NCBI RefSeq assembly: GCF_028807635.1
Contig: NZ_JARBAX010000001.1
Coordinates: forward strand, 1,191,001-1,255,000
DNA length: 64,000 nucleotides
From: Streptomyces spiramyceticus
Lineage (GTDB): Bacteria; Actinomycetota; Actinomycetes; Streptomycetales; Streptomycetaceae
Direction: 5' to 3'
Below are positions 43,713 through 52,546 of this stretch, piece after piece; the first letter of the stretch is position 1; each line of letters opens with the position of its first letter. The translations under genes were made by a program, and so were the position numbers. Under the pieces are notes generated by a model. It had not been told where the DNA came from, did no database searches, and worked only from the letters and a program-made list of their open reading frames with translations.

Positions 43713-45320
43713 TTGACCGAGCCGCAGCAAGACGTCGAAGCGCCCGGCTGGCTCAGTGCGGCGGAGCTGGGCATGTGGCAGGCGTTCCGCAATGGAAGTA
43801 CCTACGATCTTCGCACCCGCAATCCCGTCCTTGACGATCCCATGTCCACCAGACCCTGGGCTCCCGAGCGCACCGTCCGCGCCCGCGTCGTCGCGCTGCT
43901 GCTGCTGAGCGGTCCGCCCGCGCTGGCCGGCCGGGTCGCCGCGCTCAAGCTCAACGGCGTACAGATCACCGGCACCCTCAAGCTCGCGGGCGGGCGTGTC
44001 GAGCCGTACGTCGAACTGAACAACTGCCGCTTCGAGAAGGAGGTGCTGCTGCCGGAGTGCCGCTTCGTGACGCTGCGCATGGTGGGCTGCGCCATCCCCC
44101 GCCTCGAAGCCGCCCGGCTGCAGACCGAGGGCGACCTGCATCTGCCGCGTTGTCAGGTCCCTGGCGGCATCCGGCTCACCGACGCGCAGATCGGCACTGA
44201 TCTGCTGATCAACCAGATCGTGGTCCACCAGGACCGTATCGGCCGCTCGATCGCCGCCGACGGGCTGTCCGTCGCGCAGGACCTCCAGGCCGAAATGATC
44301 GAATCGCACGGCGAGTTCAGCATGCGCGGAGCGACCGTCGGAGTCTCGCTGAGCCTGCGGGGCAGCCGACTGCGCGGCCCGTACGGCGTGGAGGGACGGC
44401 GGGCGCTGAACGCCCCGCAGCTCACCGTGGGGCGGACGCTCTACCTGACGCCGGCCGGGATAAGCCCCCGCGGCCTCGGCCCGGGCGCCACCCCGCCGTA
44501 CGGCATCGGGAACACGCCGGTGCGCGGCACGCGCGTCCAGCGGTTCGAGTGCGACGGCGGGATCCGGCTGGACGACGGGCGGTTCGGCGACGCGGTGGAC
44601 CTGGGCAGCGCGAGGTTCATGATGTCGCTGGGGCAGGAGGTTTCGCTGCGCCGGATCCAGACACCCGAGCTGCGGTTCCTCGGCGAGCGGCCGGAACAGG
44701 GGAAGTTCGTGCTGTCCGGCGCGAAGGTGGGCAACCTCGTCGACAAGGCGGACAGCTGGCCGGGCCCGGGCGGCCTGACCATGGACGGCTTCGGCTACGA
44801 GAAACTCGTACCGCGCGGGCCGTTCCCGCTGTCCCGGCGGCTTGCGTGGGTGACGGCCGCGACCCCGGAGTACGCCCCCGAGCCGTACGAACGTCTCGCC
44901 ACCGTCCTGCGCGGCAGCGGCGAGGACGCCGACGCCCGCGAAGTACTGCTCGCCAAGCACCGCAGGCGCCGCGAGACGCTGCCGCTCGCCGGGAAGCTGT
45001 GGGGCGTGATCCAGGACTGGACAGTGGCGTACGGCTACCGGCCCGGGCGGGCGGCGGTGTGGATGACCGTGCTGTGGGCGGCGGGGGCGGTGGCCTTCTC
45101 CCGGCTCGACCCGGCCGCGATCAAGCCGGAGGAGCACCCGAAGTGGAACGCGTCCCTCTTCGCCCTGGATCTGCTGCTGCCGGTGATCAACCTGGGGCAG
45201 GACGGGTACTGGCGCCTGGAGAGCGCCTGGCAATGGGCGGCGGCCGCGCTGATCCTGCTCGGCTGGGTGCTGGCGACGACGGTCGCGGCGGGGGCGTCAC
45301 GACTGCTGCGGCGGGGGTGA
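43713..45320 (+). CDS. membrane-anchored beta-helix protein (annotated in relatives as membrane-associated oxidoreductase)
   Basis: 535-residue protein. Residues of about 75-370 form imperfect, Leu/Gly/Asp-periodic strands (LKLNGVQITGTLKLAGG, LHLPRCQVPGGIRLTDAQIGTDLLI, LSLRGSRLRG) suggesting a right-handed beta-helix like pentapeptide or bactofilin proteins. A helical segment (YERLATVLRGSGEDADAREV) and two C-terminal TM helices follow. No flavin or nicotinamide motif is visible, so the oxidoreductase label used for relatives is not supported by what I see. The start is TTG 43713 with GAAAGGGG upstream. It is divergent from the his operon and followed by a GC-rich hairpin. Confidence 0.72.
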   Translation: MTEPQQDVEAPGWLSAAELGMWQAFRNGSTYDLRTRNPVLDDPMSTRPWAPERTVRARVVALLLLSGPPALAGRVAALKLNGVQITGTLKLAGGRVEPYVELNNCRFEKEVLLPECRFVTLRMVGCAIPRLEAARLQTEGDLHLPRCQVPGGIRLTDAQIGTDLLINQIVVHQDRIGRSIAADGLSVAQDLQAEMIESHGEFSMRGATVGVSLSLRGSRLRGPYGVEGRRALNAPQLTVGRTLYLTPAGISPRGLGPGATPPYGIGNTPVRGTRVQRFECDGGIRLDDGRFGDAVDLGSARFMMSLGQEVSLRRIQTPELRFLGERPEQGKFVLSGAKVGNLVDKADSWPGPGGLTMDGFGYEKLVPRGPFPLSRRLAWVTAATPEYAPEPYERLATVLRGSGEDADAREVLLAKHRRRRETLPLAGKLWGVIQDWTVAYGYRPGRAAVWMTVLWAAGAVAFSRLDPAAIKPEEHPKWNASLFALDLLLPVINLGQDGYWRLESAWQWAAAALILLGWVLATTVAAGASRLLRRG

Positions 45321-45334
45321 GGCGGGGGCGCGTC

Positions 45335-45353
45335 CCGGGGGCCCGGCCCCCGG
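45335..45353. terminator. GC-rich hairpin
   Basis: CCGGGGG-CCCGG-CCCCCGG, a perfect 7-base stem 14 bases after the stop of the beta-helix protein gene. No T-run follows. It is probably that gene's terminator. Confidence 0.5.
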
Positions 45354-45486
45354 CCTCACGTGCCGGATTCGCATCACTTCTTTACCGCCCCTTGACTTGC
45401 CGGCGCACAACCTTTCAGGCCGATACGAAAGTTTCACAGCCACCTCTTGGCACGCCCCCCACCTGCGGTTTTCAATGGTCCGCACC

Positions 45487-46512
45487 ATGCCATTCCTCCG
45501 CGCACTGATCAGCACCGCGCGCATGATCCGCCACACCCCCGAGCTCGCCGCCGGACTTGTCGCCGACGACGAGGTGCTGCTCGACGTCCCCGACGAGCGG
45601 CTGGGTCCGACGCTCGTCGCCGCCGCCGTCGGCGACTACGGCCCCGCTGCCAAGCTCCTCGCCACGACCCGCGAGGCCGCCGAGTGGGAGAACCGCGACC
45701 GGTACACCACGCGCCTCGCCACCTTCGCGCACAGCCGCCAGGACTGGCTCGACGACTGGCTTGCCGTCGCCCCGCGCGACACCGACGCCCTGCTGGTCAA
45801 GGCCGAACTCGCGGTGAGCCGGGCCTGGGCGTCACCGGCCAGGGCCGAGCGGCTGCGCGAGGTCGGCCCGCTGATCGACGCGGCCGCCGAGGGCGCTCCG
45901 CGCGACCCCGTGCCGTGGCGCATCGCCCTTGACCATGCGCGCGGTACGCATGCCTCGCACACCGCCTTCGAGGAGCTGTGGGGGGAGGCGGTGGGGCGTT
46001 CCTCGCACCACTACGGCTGCCATGTCTCGGCCCTCCAGTACCTCTCCGCCCAGTGGTACGGCTCACACCGCGAGTGCTTCGACTTCGCCGAACAGGCCGC
46101 GGAGGACGCCCTTCCGGGATCGCTGGTGCAGGCGCTGCCCGTACGCGCGGCCTTCGCCCACCTGCTGAGCGGTGACAGCACGGTGATCCCGCACGAGCGC
46201 GTCGATGCCGCCGCCGACCTCGCGATCGCGCTCTCCGCCGAATACGAGGCAGGCGACCCGTGGCCGGCCGAGGTACGCAATCTCCTGACGTACATCCTGG
46301 TCACGCGGGGGCGCTGGGCCGATGCGCTGGAACAGTTCCGGCTGATCGGGCCCTACGCGACGTCGTTCCCCTGGACGTACCTGAGTGACGACGCGCTTGG
46401 CCAGTTTCTGGAGTTGCGCGACGGCGCGAGAATCCAGGTCGCCTCCGCGATGCCTTTGCGGCCTTTGCGCAGGACGGCCCGTCGTATCAGCTCCGACGGC
46501 CATTACGCTTGA
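45487..46512 (+). CDS. hypothetical helical protein
   Basis: 341-residue protein, family not recognised. The sequence is helical throughout, with TPR-like turns (WGEAVGRSSHHYGCHVSALQ, LLTYILVTRGRWADALEQFRL) and a basic C-terminus (PLRPLRRTARRISSDG). It begins with a short hydrophobic stretch that could be membrane-proximal (MPFLRALISTARMIRHTPELAAGL). ATG 45475 is an alternative start four codons upstream; neither has a ribosome site. Its last codons overlap the promoter of the LON-domain gene. Function is unknown. Confidence 0.7.
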   Translation: MPFLRALISTARMIRHTPELAAGLVADDEVLLDVPDERLGPTLVAAAVGDYGPAAKLLATTREAAEWENRDRYTTRLATFAHSRQDWLDDWLAVAPRDTDALLVKAELAVSRAWASPARAERLREVGPLIDAAAEGAPRDPVPWRIALDHARGTHASHTAFEELWGEAVGRSSHHYGCHVSALQYLSAQWYGSHRECFDFAEQAAEDALPGSLVQALPVRAAFAHLLSGDSTVIPHERVDAAADLAIALSAEYEAGDPWPAEVRNLLTYILVTRGRWADALEQFRLIGPYATSFPWTYLSDDALGQFLELRDGARIQVASAMPLRPLRRTARRISSDGHYA

Positions 46513-46517
46513 GCGCT

Positions 46518-47312
46518 GTGACCACCGCTCGCCTTCCCCTCTTCCCGCTGAACTCGGTACTTTTCCCCGGACTCGTGCTGCCGCTGAACATCTTCGAGGA
46601 GCGTTATCGCGCCATGATGCGCGATCTGTCGAAGGCCGCGGAGTCGGCCGACTCCCCGGACCCGGCCGGCGCCGACGGCTCCTCCGGCGCGTCCGCGGAC
46701 GATCCGCGCCGCTTCGTGGTGGTCGCCATCCGCGACGGACGCGAGGTCGCTCCCACCGCGCCCGGCATGCCGGACGCCACGAGCACGACCGAGCGCGGCC
46801 CCGCCGCGGGCTTCGGCTCCGACCCCATCCAGGCCTTCCACCGGGTCGGATGCATCGCGGACGCGGCGACGATCCGCGAGCTCGAGAACGGCAGTTACGA
46901 GGTGCTGGCCACCGGCACGAAGCGGGTGAAGCTGCTCTCGGTCGACGCGAGCGGCCCGTACCTCACCGCCGAGGTGGAGGAGCTGCCCGAGGAGCCGGGC
47001 GACAGCGCGGGCGCGCTCGCCGAGGGCGTCCTGCGGGCCTTCCGCAGCTACCAGAAGCGGCTCGCGGGGGCGCGGGAGCGCTCGCTGACGACGGGAGCGG
47101 AGCTGCCGGACGAGCCGTCCGTGGTGTCGTACCTGGTCGCGGCCGCGACGGTACTGGACATCCCGGCGAAGCAGCGCCTGCTGCAGGCGCCCGACACGGC
47201 GACGCGGCTGCGCGAGGAGCTGAAGCTCCTGCGCGCCGAGACGGCCGTTATCCGCCACCTGCCCTCACTCCCCGCCGTCGAACTGACCCGGGACCCCACC
47301 AGCCCCAACTGA
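46518..47312 (+). CDS. LON substrate-binding domain protein
   Basis: 264-residue protein made of the Lon N-terminal (PUA-like) domain without ATPase or protease. It begins LPLFPLNSVLFPGLVLPLNIFEERYRAMM, typical of the family, has a disordered acidic insert (about residues 40-65) and continues with IGCIADAAT-like and VLATGTKRVKLL segments. In bacteria such stand-alone domains are thought to bind unfolded peptides. GTG 46518 is chosen; a TTG three codons earlier overlaps the previous gene's stop. TACGCT lies eight bases upstream. It is followed after 17 bases by the ybaK-like gene. Confidence 0.85.
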   Translation: MTTARLPLFPLNSVLFPGLVLPLNIFEERYRAMMRDLSKAAESADSPDPAGADGSSGASADDPRRFVVVAIRDGREVAPTAPGMPDATSTTERGPAAGFGSDPIQAFHRVGCIADAATIRELENGSYEVLATGTKRVKLLSVDASGPYLTAEVEELPEEPGDSAGALAEGVLRAFRSYQKRLAGARERSLTTGAELPDEPSVVSYLVAAATVLDIPAKQRLLQAPDTATRLREELKLLRAETAVIRHLPSLPAVELTRDPTSPN

Positions 47313-47329
47313 CCGGAGGCAGAGCCCCA

Positions 47330-47824
47330 GTGGCCAAGAAGAAGCACCCGTCCGCAGGCACCCCCGCAACGGTCGCGCTGACCGCGACCGGGACGGCGTA
47401 CACCCTCCACGCGTACGAGCACGACCCGGCGGTCCCGTCGTACGGCGAGGAGGCCGCCGAGGCCCTGGGCGTCCCGCCGGACCGCGTCTTCAAGACCCTG
47501 GTGGCCGACGTCGACGGCAGCCTCACGGTGGCGGTGGTCCCGGTGGCGGGCTCGCTGGACCTCAAGGCGCTGGCGGCGGCAGTCGGCGGAAAGCGGGCGA
47601 CGATGGCGGACCCGGCGGCGGCGGAACGCACCACGGGCTACGTCAGGGGCGGCATCTCCCCGCTGGGCCAGCGCAAGAAGCTCCGTACGGTCCTCGACGC
47701 GTCGGCCTCGTCGCACGAGACAGTGTGCATCTCGGCGGGCCGCCGGGGCCTGGAGGTCGAACTGGCCCCTGCGGACCTGGCAACGCTCACGGAAGCGGTA
47801 ATCGCCCCGATCGGGCGCGCGTAA
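47330..47824 (+). CDS. ybaK: YbaK-type aminoacyl-tRNA deacylase
   Basis: 164-residue YbaK/EbsC family protein that hydrolyses Cys-tRNA(Pro), clearing misacylated tRNA. The catalytic Lys is in RVFKTLVADVDG; GGISPLGQRKKL and CISAGRRGLEVELAP are typical. GGAGG at 47315-47319 lies 10 bases before GTG 47330. The long in-frame extension upstream is a shadow of the LON gene. Repeat copy C follows in the convergent gap. Confidence 0.9.
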   Translation: MAKKKHPSAGTPATVALTATGTAYTLHAYEHDPAVPSYGEEAAEALGVPPDRVFKTLVADVDGSLTVAVVPVAGSLDLKALAAAVGGKRATMADPAAAERTTGYVRGGISPLGQRKKLRTVLDASASSHETVCISAGRRGLEVELAPADLATLTEAVIAPIGRA

Positions 47825-47887
47825 CGTCTCGACAGGGAGCGGGTCCTGGGGCGCGCGAGGCGGCGCACGAATTCTTTCCCCACAAAC

Positions 47888-47976
47888 GGGGGTCTGGGGG
47901 CTTGCCCCCAGTTCGGGAAGAATGGGGTCTCCCCTGCTCGAACGAAGTTGAGAGCTTGGGGAAGGGTAGGGGAAAC
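47888..47976. repeat. dispersed GC-rich palindromic element, copy C
   Basis: It lies in the convergent gap between ybaK and the DUF2567 gene. The left part GGGGGTCTGGGGGCTTGCCC (from 47888) is identical over 24 bases to copy B at 37787-37810 and forms a hairpin. The right part 47914-47974 is the reverse complement of copy A 2803-2863 with one difference in 61. It shows that the element is modular. Confidence 0.8.
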
Positions 47977-47992
47977 AGAACCGCTACCCGCG

Positions 47993-48739
47993 TCAGGGCA
48001 TACGGTCCCCGGCCCCCGGCCCCGCCCCAGGACCAGGCCCCGCGTCGGGACCAGGCGCACCCGCCGCCGGGCCGGGCGGCGGCCCGTACGCCGGCATCCC
48101 CCAATGCGGCGACTCCGGCTCCGGATCCCGCGCACCGAACAGCGCCGTAAGCGCCAGATGAACCAGCAGCGCAGCCAGCGGCCACGCCAGCAGCGCGCCC
48201 TTCGCACCGAGTTCGAGCGGCGCGTCGAAGGTGACCCCCTCGCCGACCTCCCGCGCGTGCGCGACCACGTCGTCCGTAGGGCCGAACCAGACGCCGATGC
48301 CCCACGCCAGCAGCGAGCCGAACAGCCCGCCCAGCGCGAGCCCCACCACCAGCGGGATCCCCCCGCGCCGGTTGAACCAGAAGGCCAGGGCCGCACTCAC
48401 CGCGCCGAACGCGAGAGCCAGCAGCGCGAACGTGCCGTCCGCGCCCACCGCCTCCTCACCCTCGGTGTCCTTGAGGAAGACCGCCTTGTCGGTGGAGACC
48501 AGCGGAACGTTCGGCGCCAGCCACAGCCACAGCAGCCCCAGGGCCACACCCATGACCGTCGACGCCAGGACGACCACGGAGGCCCTGACCACCTCCATCG
48601 ACAGACTGGTGTCGTCGTCCACAGCGGGATAGGGCGATCCCGCAGGGTCGGAGTGGGCGTGGGGAACGGCCCCGGCGTCGGACTTCTGCCAGGGGTCGTT
48701 CGGCGGCTGCCGGTGAGGCGGCGTCAGAGGAGCAGTCAC
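47993..48739 (-). CDS. DUF2567-like membrane protein
   Basis: 248-residue protein with a disordered Pro-rich N-terminus (about 45 residues), four TM helices (ASVVVLASTVMGVALGLLW, TFALLALAFGAVSAALAFW, IPLVVGLALGGLFGSLLAW and WPLAALLVHLALTALFG) and a Gly/Pro-rich tail. The pattern is that of the actinobacterial DUF2567 family; function unknown. GTG 48739 is chosen; longer frames lack similarity. It lies downstream of the ABC transporter genes on the same strand, 111 bases away. Confidence 0.72.
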   Translation of the reverse strand: MTAPLTPPHRQPPNDPWQKSDAGAVPHAHSDPAGSPYPAVDDDTSLSMEVVRASVVVLASTVMGVALGLLWLWLAPNVPLVSTDKAVFLKDTEGEEAVGADGTFALLALAFGAVSAALAFWFNRRGGIPLVVGLALGGLFGSLLAWGIGVWFGPTDDVVAHAREVGEGVTFDAPLELGAKGALLAWPLAALLVHLALTALFGARDPEPESPHWGMPAYGPPPGPAAGAPGPDAGPGPGAGPGAGDRMP

Positions 48740-48850
48740 CCTGCCATCGTGCCAGGCCCACCCGGCCCACGCCTCACCGGACTGCTGCCGGGCCTGCACC
48801 GGACCCACGGCGGACCTGCACCGGACCGCCGGCAGACCCGGACCCGCCCC

Positions 48851-49744
48851 CTAGCGGACCGCGGCCCGCCGGTACGCCCACGTGGCGACGGCCAGCGAGA
48901 CCACGCCGACGGCCGCGCAGACGGCAAGGTTGAGCGCGACGGCGAGCCAGTCGGGCTGCGCGTCGAAGGTCCTGGCGAAGGCCTCGACTCCGTACGTCGA
49001 CGGCAGCAGGTCACGCACGTACGAAATCGGCCCGGGCAGCCGCTCCGCCGGCAGCACGCCCAGCAGCAGCGCCGCGGACATCCCCAACTGGCCGAGCAGC
49101 GTTGCCAGTTCCTGCCGGGGCGCGAGCAGCCCGAGCGCCGCTCCGAGCCCCGCGAGCGCGGCCCCGGCCAGCGGGATCACCGCGAGCAGGACCCACAGAT
49201 GCGTGAGCGGCAGCTGGAAGAGGGTGCAGCCGATCACGGCCGTGACGAATGTGCCGGGCACGGTGAATGAGGCGTAGGCGGCAGCCGCGCCCAGCACCAC
49301 CGCGGCGGGCGGCACCGGCAGGGTGGCGTAGTGGTCGAGCCCGCCGCTCGACCGCATCTGCCCGAAGTACTGGGCGAGCAGATTCAGCGCTACGAAGGCG
49401 ACGACAAGCACGCTCGACCCGGCGACGACCGCCCGCGCCTCGCCGCCCCCGTCGACGACCCCCCGCATCAGAACCATGATCCCGACGGACTGGAAGGTCG
49501 CCACGAAGAGCAGCGGGATACGAGCCACCCGCGCCCGGGACAACTGCGCCCGGTAGACGGCGGCGAGCGACGGCAGCAGCCGGGCACGCGGCGCGAGAGG
49601 CGCGGGCCCCTCGCAGGCACCAGCCACGGAAACGGGTCCCGTACCGGTAGCGGTACGGGCACCCGTACCGGCACCGGCACCAGCACCGGTCACAGACCAG
49701 GGCGCCGCCCCGCCCCGCACCTTGGGCACGTCACTCACACTCAC
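48851..49744 (-). CDS. ABC-2 type transporter permease
   Basis: 297-residue permease with six TM helices of the ABC-2 type (YGQMRSSGG-like loop, LDHYATLPVPPAAVVLG, LTHLWVLLAVIPLAGAAL, DLLPSTYGVEAFAR). The first 40 residues are low-complexity Gly-Ala-Thr repeats (GAGAGAGTGARTATGTG). GTG 49744 overlaps the ATPase stop as GTGA, coupling the two. With the ATPase it should export a drug, lipid or peptide; no substrate is implied by neighbours. A similar loop before TM5 is conserved among daunorubicin-resistance-type exporters. Confidence 0.87.
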   Translation of the reverse strand: MSVSDVPKVRGGAAPWSVTGAGAGAGTGARTATGTGPVSVAGACEGPAPLAPRARLLPSLAAVYRAQLSRARVARIPLLFVATFQSVGIMVLMRGVVDGGGEARAVVAGSSVLVVAFVALNLLAQYFGQMRSSGGLDHYATLPVPPAAVVLGAAAAYASFTVPGTFVTAVIGCTLFQLPLTHLWVLLAVIPLAGAALAGLGAALGLLAPRQELATLLGQLGMSAALLLGVLPAERLPGPISYVRDLLPSTYGVEAFARTFDAQPDWLAVALNLAVCAAVGVVSLAVATWAYRRAAVR

Positions 49745-50763
49745 GCCTTGACCAGCCCCTTCGTACCCTTCGTGCTGCCGCCGAGCGCCAGATAGACGTC
49801 TTCCAGACTCGGCGTCGCCAGCGTGAAGTCGTCGAGCGCCGCGAAAGCCGCGCCGCCCGTGACTGCGGCCACGGCCGCCCGCGCCTCGTCGGGGGCGAGC
49901 CGGAGCACCCAGCGCCGCCCGGACTCCTGCGCGGACTCCCGCAGCGCGGCGACCTCGGGCACGTCCAGCGGCGCCCGCTCCCGCCACAGGAGGTCGAGCC
50001 GCACCTCACCGGCGACATGCGCCTTGAGCCCGGAGGGGCTGTCGCACGCTATGACCTTGCCGCGCTCCAGCACCGCGACGCGGTCCAGCACGGTCTCGGC
50101 CTCGATGACGTTGTGCGTGACGAGCAGCACGGTCGCGCCGCTCTCCGCCCGCCGCCGGTCGACCGCGGCCCAGACAGCACGCCGCGCGACGGGGTCCATG
50201 CCGGTGGTCGGCTCGTCCAGTACGAGTACGGGCCGCTCCCCCACCAGCACGGCGGCGAAACAGGCGAGCCGCCGCTGCCCGCCGGACAGCTTCTTCAGCG
50301 GACGACCGGCGATCTCGGTCAGCCCGAGCTCTTCGAGTACGTCGTCCCGCTCGGCCCGCGCCGCCTTCGCGGTGAGCCCGCGCAGCCGTCCGGTCGTCTC
50401 GGCGGCGAGCGAGACGGTCAGCTCGTCGAGCGCGGTGGATTCCTGCCCGAGGTACGCGACGAGCCGCGAGGCCCGTTCGGGATGCCGCACCAGATCGTGG
50501 CCGAGGAGCTCGACGCTTCCGGAATCCGGCCGCATGAGTCCGGTCAGCTGGCGTACGAGGGTGGACTTGCCGGCGCCGTTGGGCCCCAGCAGTCCGAAGA
50601 TCTCACCGCGCCGTACGTCGAGGGAGATCCCGTCGGTGGCACGCACGGCGGGGGTGCCGGGCGTTCCGCGGCGGCCCCGGGCGGCGGGATACGTCTTGAC
50701 CAGCTCACGCACGGCACAGACGACTGCCGTGCCGCGTCCCGCCTGTGCTGTGCCCGTACTCAC
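49741..50763 (-). CDS. ABC transporter ATP-binding protein
   Basis: 340-residue ATPase of the drug-resistance exporter class (DrrA-like). Walker A GPNGAGKST, signature LSGGQRRLACFAAVL, Walker B VLVLDEPTTGMDP and switch His in LLVTHNVIEAE are intact. A C-terminal region of about 90 residues after the ATPase core matches the DrrA-type regulatory extension (LEDVYLALGG near the end). GTG 50763 is preferred over longer frames. It precedes and overlaps its permease gene. Confidence 0.92.
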   Translation of the reverse strand: MSTGTAQAGRGTAVVCAVRELVKTYPAARGRRGTPGTPAVRATDGISLDVRRGEIFGLLGPNGAGKSTLVRQLTGLMRPDSGSVELLGHDLVRHPERASRLVAYLGQESTALDELTVSLAAETTGRLRGLTAKAARAERDDVLEELGLTEIAGRPLKKLSGGQRRLACFAAVLVGERPVLVLDEPTTGMDPVARRAVWAAVDRRRAESGATVLLVTHNVIEAETVLDRVAVLERGKVIACDSPSGLKAHVAGEVRLDLLWRERAPLDVPEVAALRESAQESGRRWVLRLAPDEARAAVAAVTGGAAFAALDDFTLATPSLEDVYLALGGSTKGTKGLVKA

Positions 50764-50859
50764 GAGGGACGAGCCTACGGGGTTCCGGACCCCGCACCGT
50801 CCCCGGGGCCGCTTCCCCCACCGCCGCGCGCGTCCTCCCCCCACCGTCCCCGGGACGGG

Positions 50860-52260
50860 CTACTCCCCCGCCGTCACGTGCTCCGCCGCTGCCCGCACAT
50901 CGATCTCGCGCCAGAAGCCCGCCCTGATCGCGTACCGGTCGTGCTCGTCGATCTGATCGTCCTTGTGCGCCAGCAGCCCGAACCGGGCGGCGTACCGGAG
51001 CAGTTCGCCGTCGATACGGTGCGGGATGCGCGGGTACATCGTCGAGAGCTTCTGCGTGTGGCCCGGGTCCGGCAGCCGTTCCATCCAGCGCCGGGCGAAG
51101 ACCTGGCCGACCTCGAACGGGTCACCGCCAACCGTGGTGATGTCCTCCTCGCGGTCGGCCCAGCGCTGCTCCGCACTGGTCAGCTGGGCCAGGGTGGGCA
51201 GCAAGGCGGTCTCGGCCGGTTCGCCGAGCGGGCTGCTGCCGCCCGGGCGTTCGGCCCAGCCCTTGTCGGAGGACCAGCGCAGCGTCGCCCCGGCCCCGCT
51301 GGTCGCCGCCGTGCCGCTCGGATGCTGCGCCGCCTGCGTGCCGGGGCCGCGCAGGCTCGCGAGGTCCTTCGGGGTGGGTACGCCTTTGGGGCCCTGCCCA
51401 CTGTGCGTCTCCGCGGACCCGTTGTCGCCGGAGGCGGGGGCCTCGGCCGGGGCGGAGCCGGGGCCGGATCCGTCTACGGAAGGGGTGTCACCCGGGGCGC
51501 CCGCCGACGACCCGTTCCTCGCGGCCGCCGCCTCGGCTTCGGCGTGCGCCTGTGCGTGAGCCTGCGTGTGTGCCTGGGCGTGTGCCTGCGCCTGGGCCGC
51601 CCGCTCCGCCGACGCGGCGAGCGCCGACTCGGGCAGCGGGGCCGACAGAATCGCGGCGATTTCCGGCCGCGGCGCCGGCGGCGGCGCGCAGATCCCGGTG
51701 AGGTCCTTCGCCCGTACTGCCTTGGTGATCCACGCCCGGTCCAGGACGCGGCGCTCGTCGGCCTCGGCGACCAGATCCTCGGACTGGTTGTAGTCGCCGT
51801 CGGCGGCCTGCACGGCCCACAGGTGCACCGCTACGCCGTGCTCCTTGGCGGACATCAGTCCCGGTAGCAGATCCCCGTCCCCGGTCACCAGGACGATGTC
51901 GGAGCAGGCGCGATTTCTGGCCAGTTCGGTCAGCTCCGCATGCATCGCGGCGTCGACGCCCTTCTGCGCCCAGCGCCCGTCGCTGCGGGTCAGAGCGCCC
52001 AGCCGGACCGTCACCCGCGGCATGACCCTGAGCCGCCGGTGCTCGGGCTGCGGCACGCGGTCGGGGGCGCCGTCGAACCAGTAGATGCGGAGCAGCGGTT
52101 GTTCCGTATCGGCTTCTGCCCGCTCTCGCAGGCCCTGGATCAGGGCTGCGTGATCGACGGTGATGCGGGAACGGGCCGGTTCTCCGGCGAGCAGGCTCGC
52201 GGCGGCGCCCAGCAGATATCCGGCGTCCACCAGGACGACGCAGCGGTCCACGCGTTCCAC
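50860..52260 (-). CDS. NYN domain ribonuclease-like protein
   Basis: 466-residue protein. The N-terminal NYN/PIN-like domain (1-180) shows the acidic catalytic residues: VVLVDAGYLLG, VDAAMHAELTELA, SDIVLVTGDGDLLPGL, and LVAEADERRV. Such domains cleave RNA. The middle (about 205-330) is low complexity, with a His-Ala-Gln run (QAHAQAHTQAHAQAHAEAEA) and Gly/Ser/Pro stretches. The C-terminal part (330-466) is a conserved helical domain with VGQVFARRWMERLPDPGH and IDGELLRYAARFGLL, perhaps RNA or DNA binding. GTG 52260 follows AGAGG. Four 13-base repeats stand upstream. Confidence 0.83.
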   Translation of the reverse strand: MERVDRCVVLVDAGYLLGAAASLLAGEPARSRITVDHAALIQGLRERAEADTEQPLLRIYWFDGAPDRVPQPEHRRLRVMPRVTVRLGALTRSDGRWAQKGVDAAMHAELTELARNRACSDIVLVTGDGDLLPGLMSAKEHGVAVHLWAVQAADGDYNQSEDLVAEADERRVLDRAWITKAVRAKDLTGICAPPPAPRPEIAAILSAPLPESALAASAERAAQAQAHAQAHTQAHAQAHAEAEAAAARNGSSAGAPGDTPSVDGSGPGSAPAEAPASGDNGSAETHSGQGPKGVPTPKDLASLRGPGTQAAQHPSGTAATSGAGATLRWSSDKGWAERPGGSSPLGEPAETALLPTLAQLTSAEQRWADREEDITTVGGDPFEVGQVFARRWMERLPDPGHTQKLSTMYPRIPHRIDGELLRYAARFGLLAHKDDQIDEHDRYAIRAGFWREIDVRAAAEHVTAGE

Positions 52261-52302
52261 CCTCTTTCGGGAACCTCGGGATCGGAAGGTACTTCAGGAG
52301 GC

Positions 52303-52354
52303 GTTCGGGCTTCAGCTTCGGGGTTCGGTTTCGGTGTTCAGTTTCGGGCTTGAC
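52303..52354. repeat. four tandem 13-base repeats upstream of the NYN gene
   Basis: Units GTTCGGGCTTCAG, CTTCGGGGTTCGG, TTTCGGTGTTCAG and TTTCGGGCTTGAC lie head to tail, beginning 43 bases upstream of GTG 52260. The 286-base gap 52261-52546 holds these, a small palindrome and the promoter of the small hydrophilic protein gene. Direct repeats just over one helical turn suggest a multi-site regulator. Confidence 0.7.
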
Positions 52355-52451
52355 TCAGGCTTCCTTCGAGTCTGCCCGACTACGTGAGGGTTAACGGCCG
52401 GAACTCGATCATCGGCGTGGCGGAAGCCGAAGTTGCTTCACAGCGGCCTCA

Positions 52452-52466
52452 ATTACGCACGGTAAT
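52452..52466. promoter_or_regulatory. perfect 5-5-5 palindrome
   Basis: ATTAC-GCACG-GTAAT lies 81 bases upstream of ATG 52547, in the divergent region. It contains GTAAT-type half-sites and could be an operator for either gene. Confidence 0.35.
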
Positions 52467-52546
52467 GATCCAAAATGCGTTGTTTGTCGGTCTGTGTGAG
52501 TCTGGTCCCGGCCCTGGCCCCTAGACCCCACACAGGAGGCAGCACC

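Noticed and set aside
49620..49700. Short tandem repeat of GGTACC/GGCACC units as a CRISPR-like or regulatory repeat
   Set aside because: It codes for the Gly-Ala-Thr low-complexity N-terminus of the ABC permease; unit lengths are irregular and there are no spacers.
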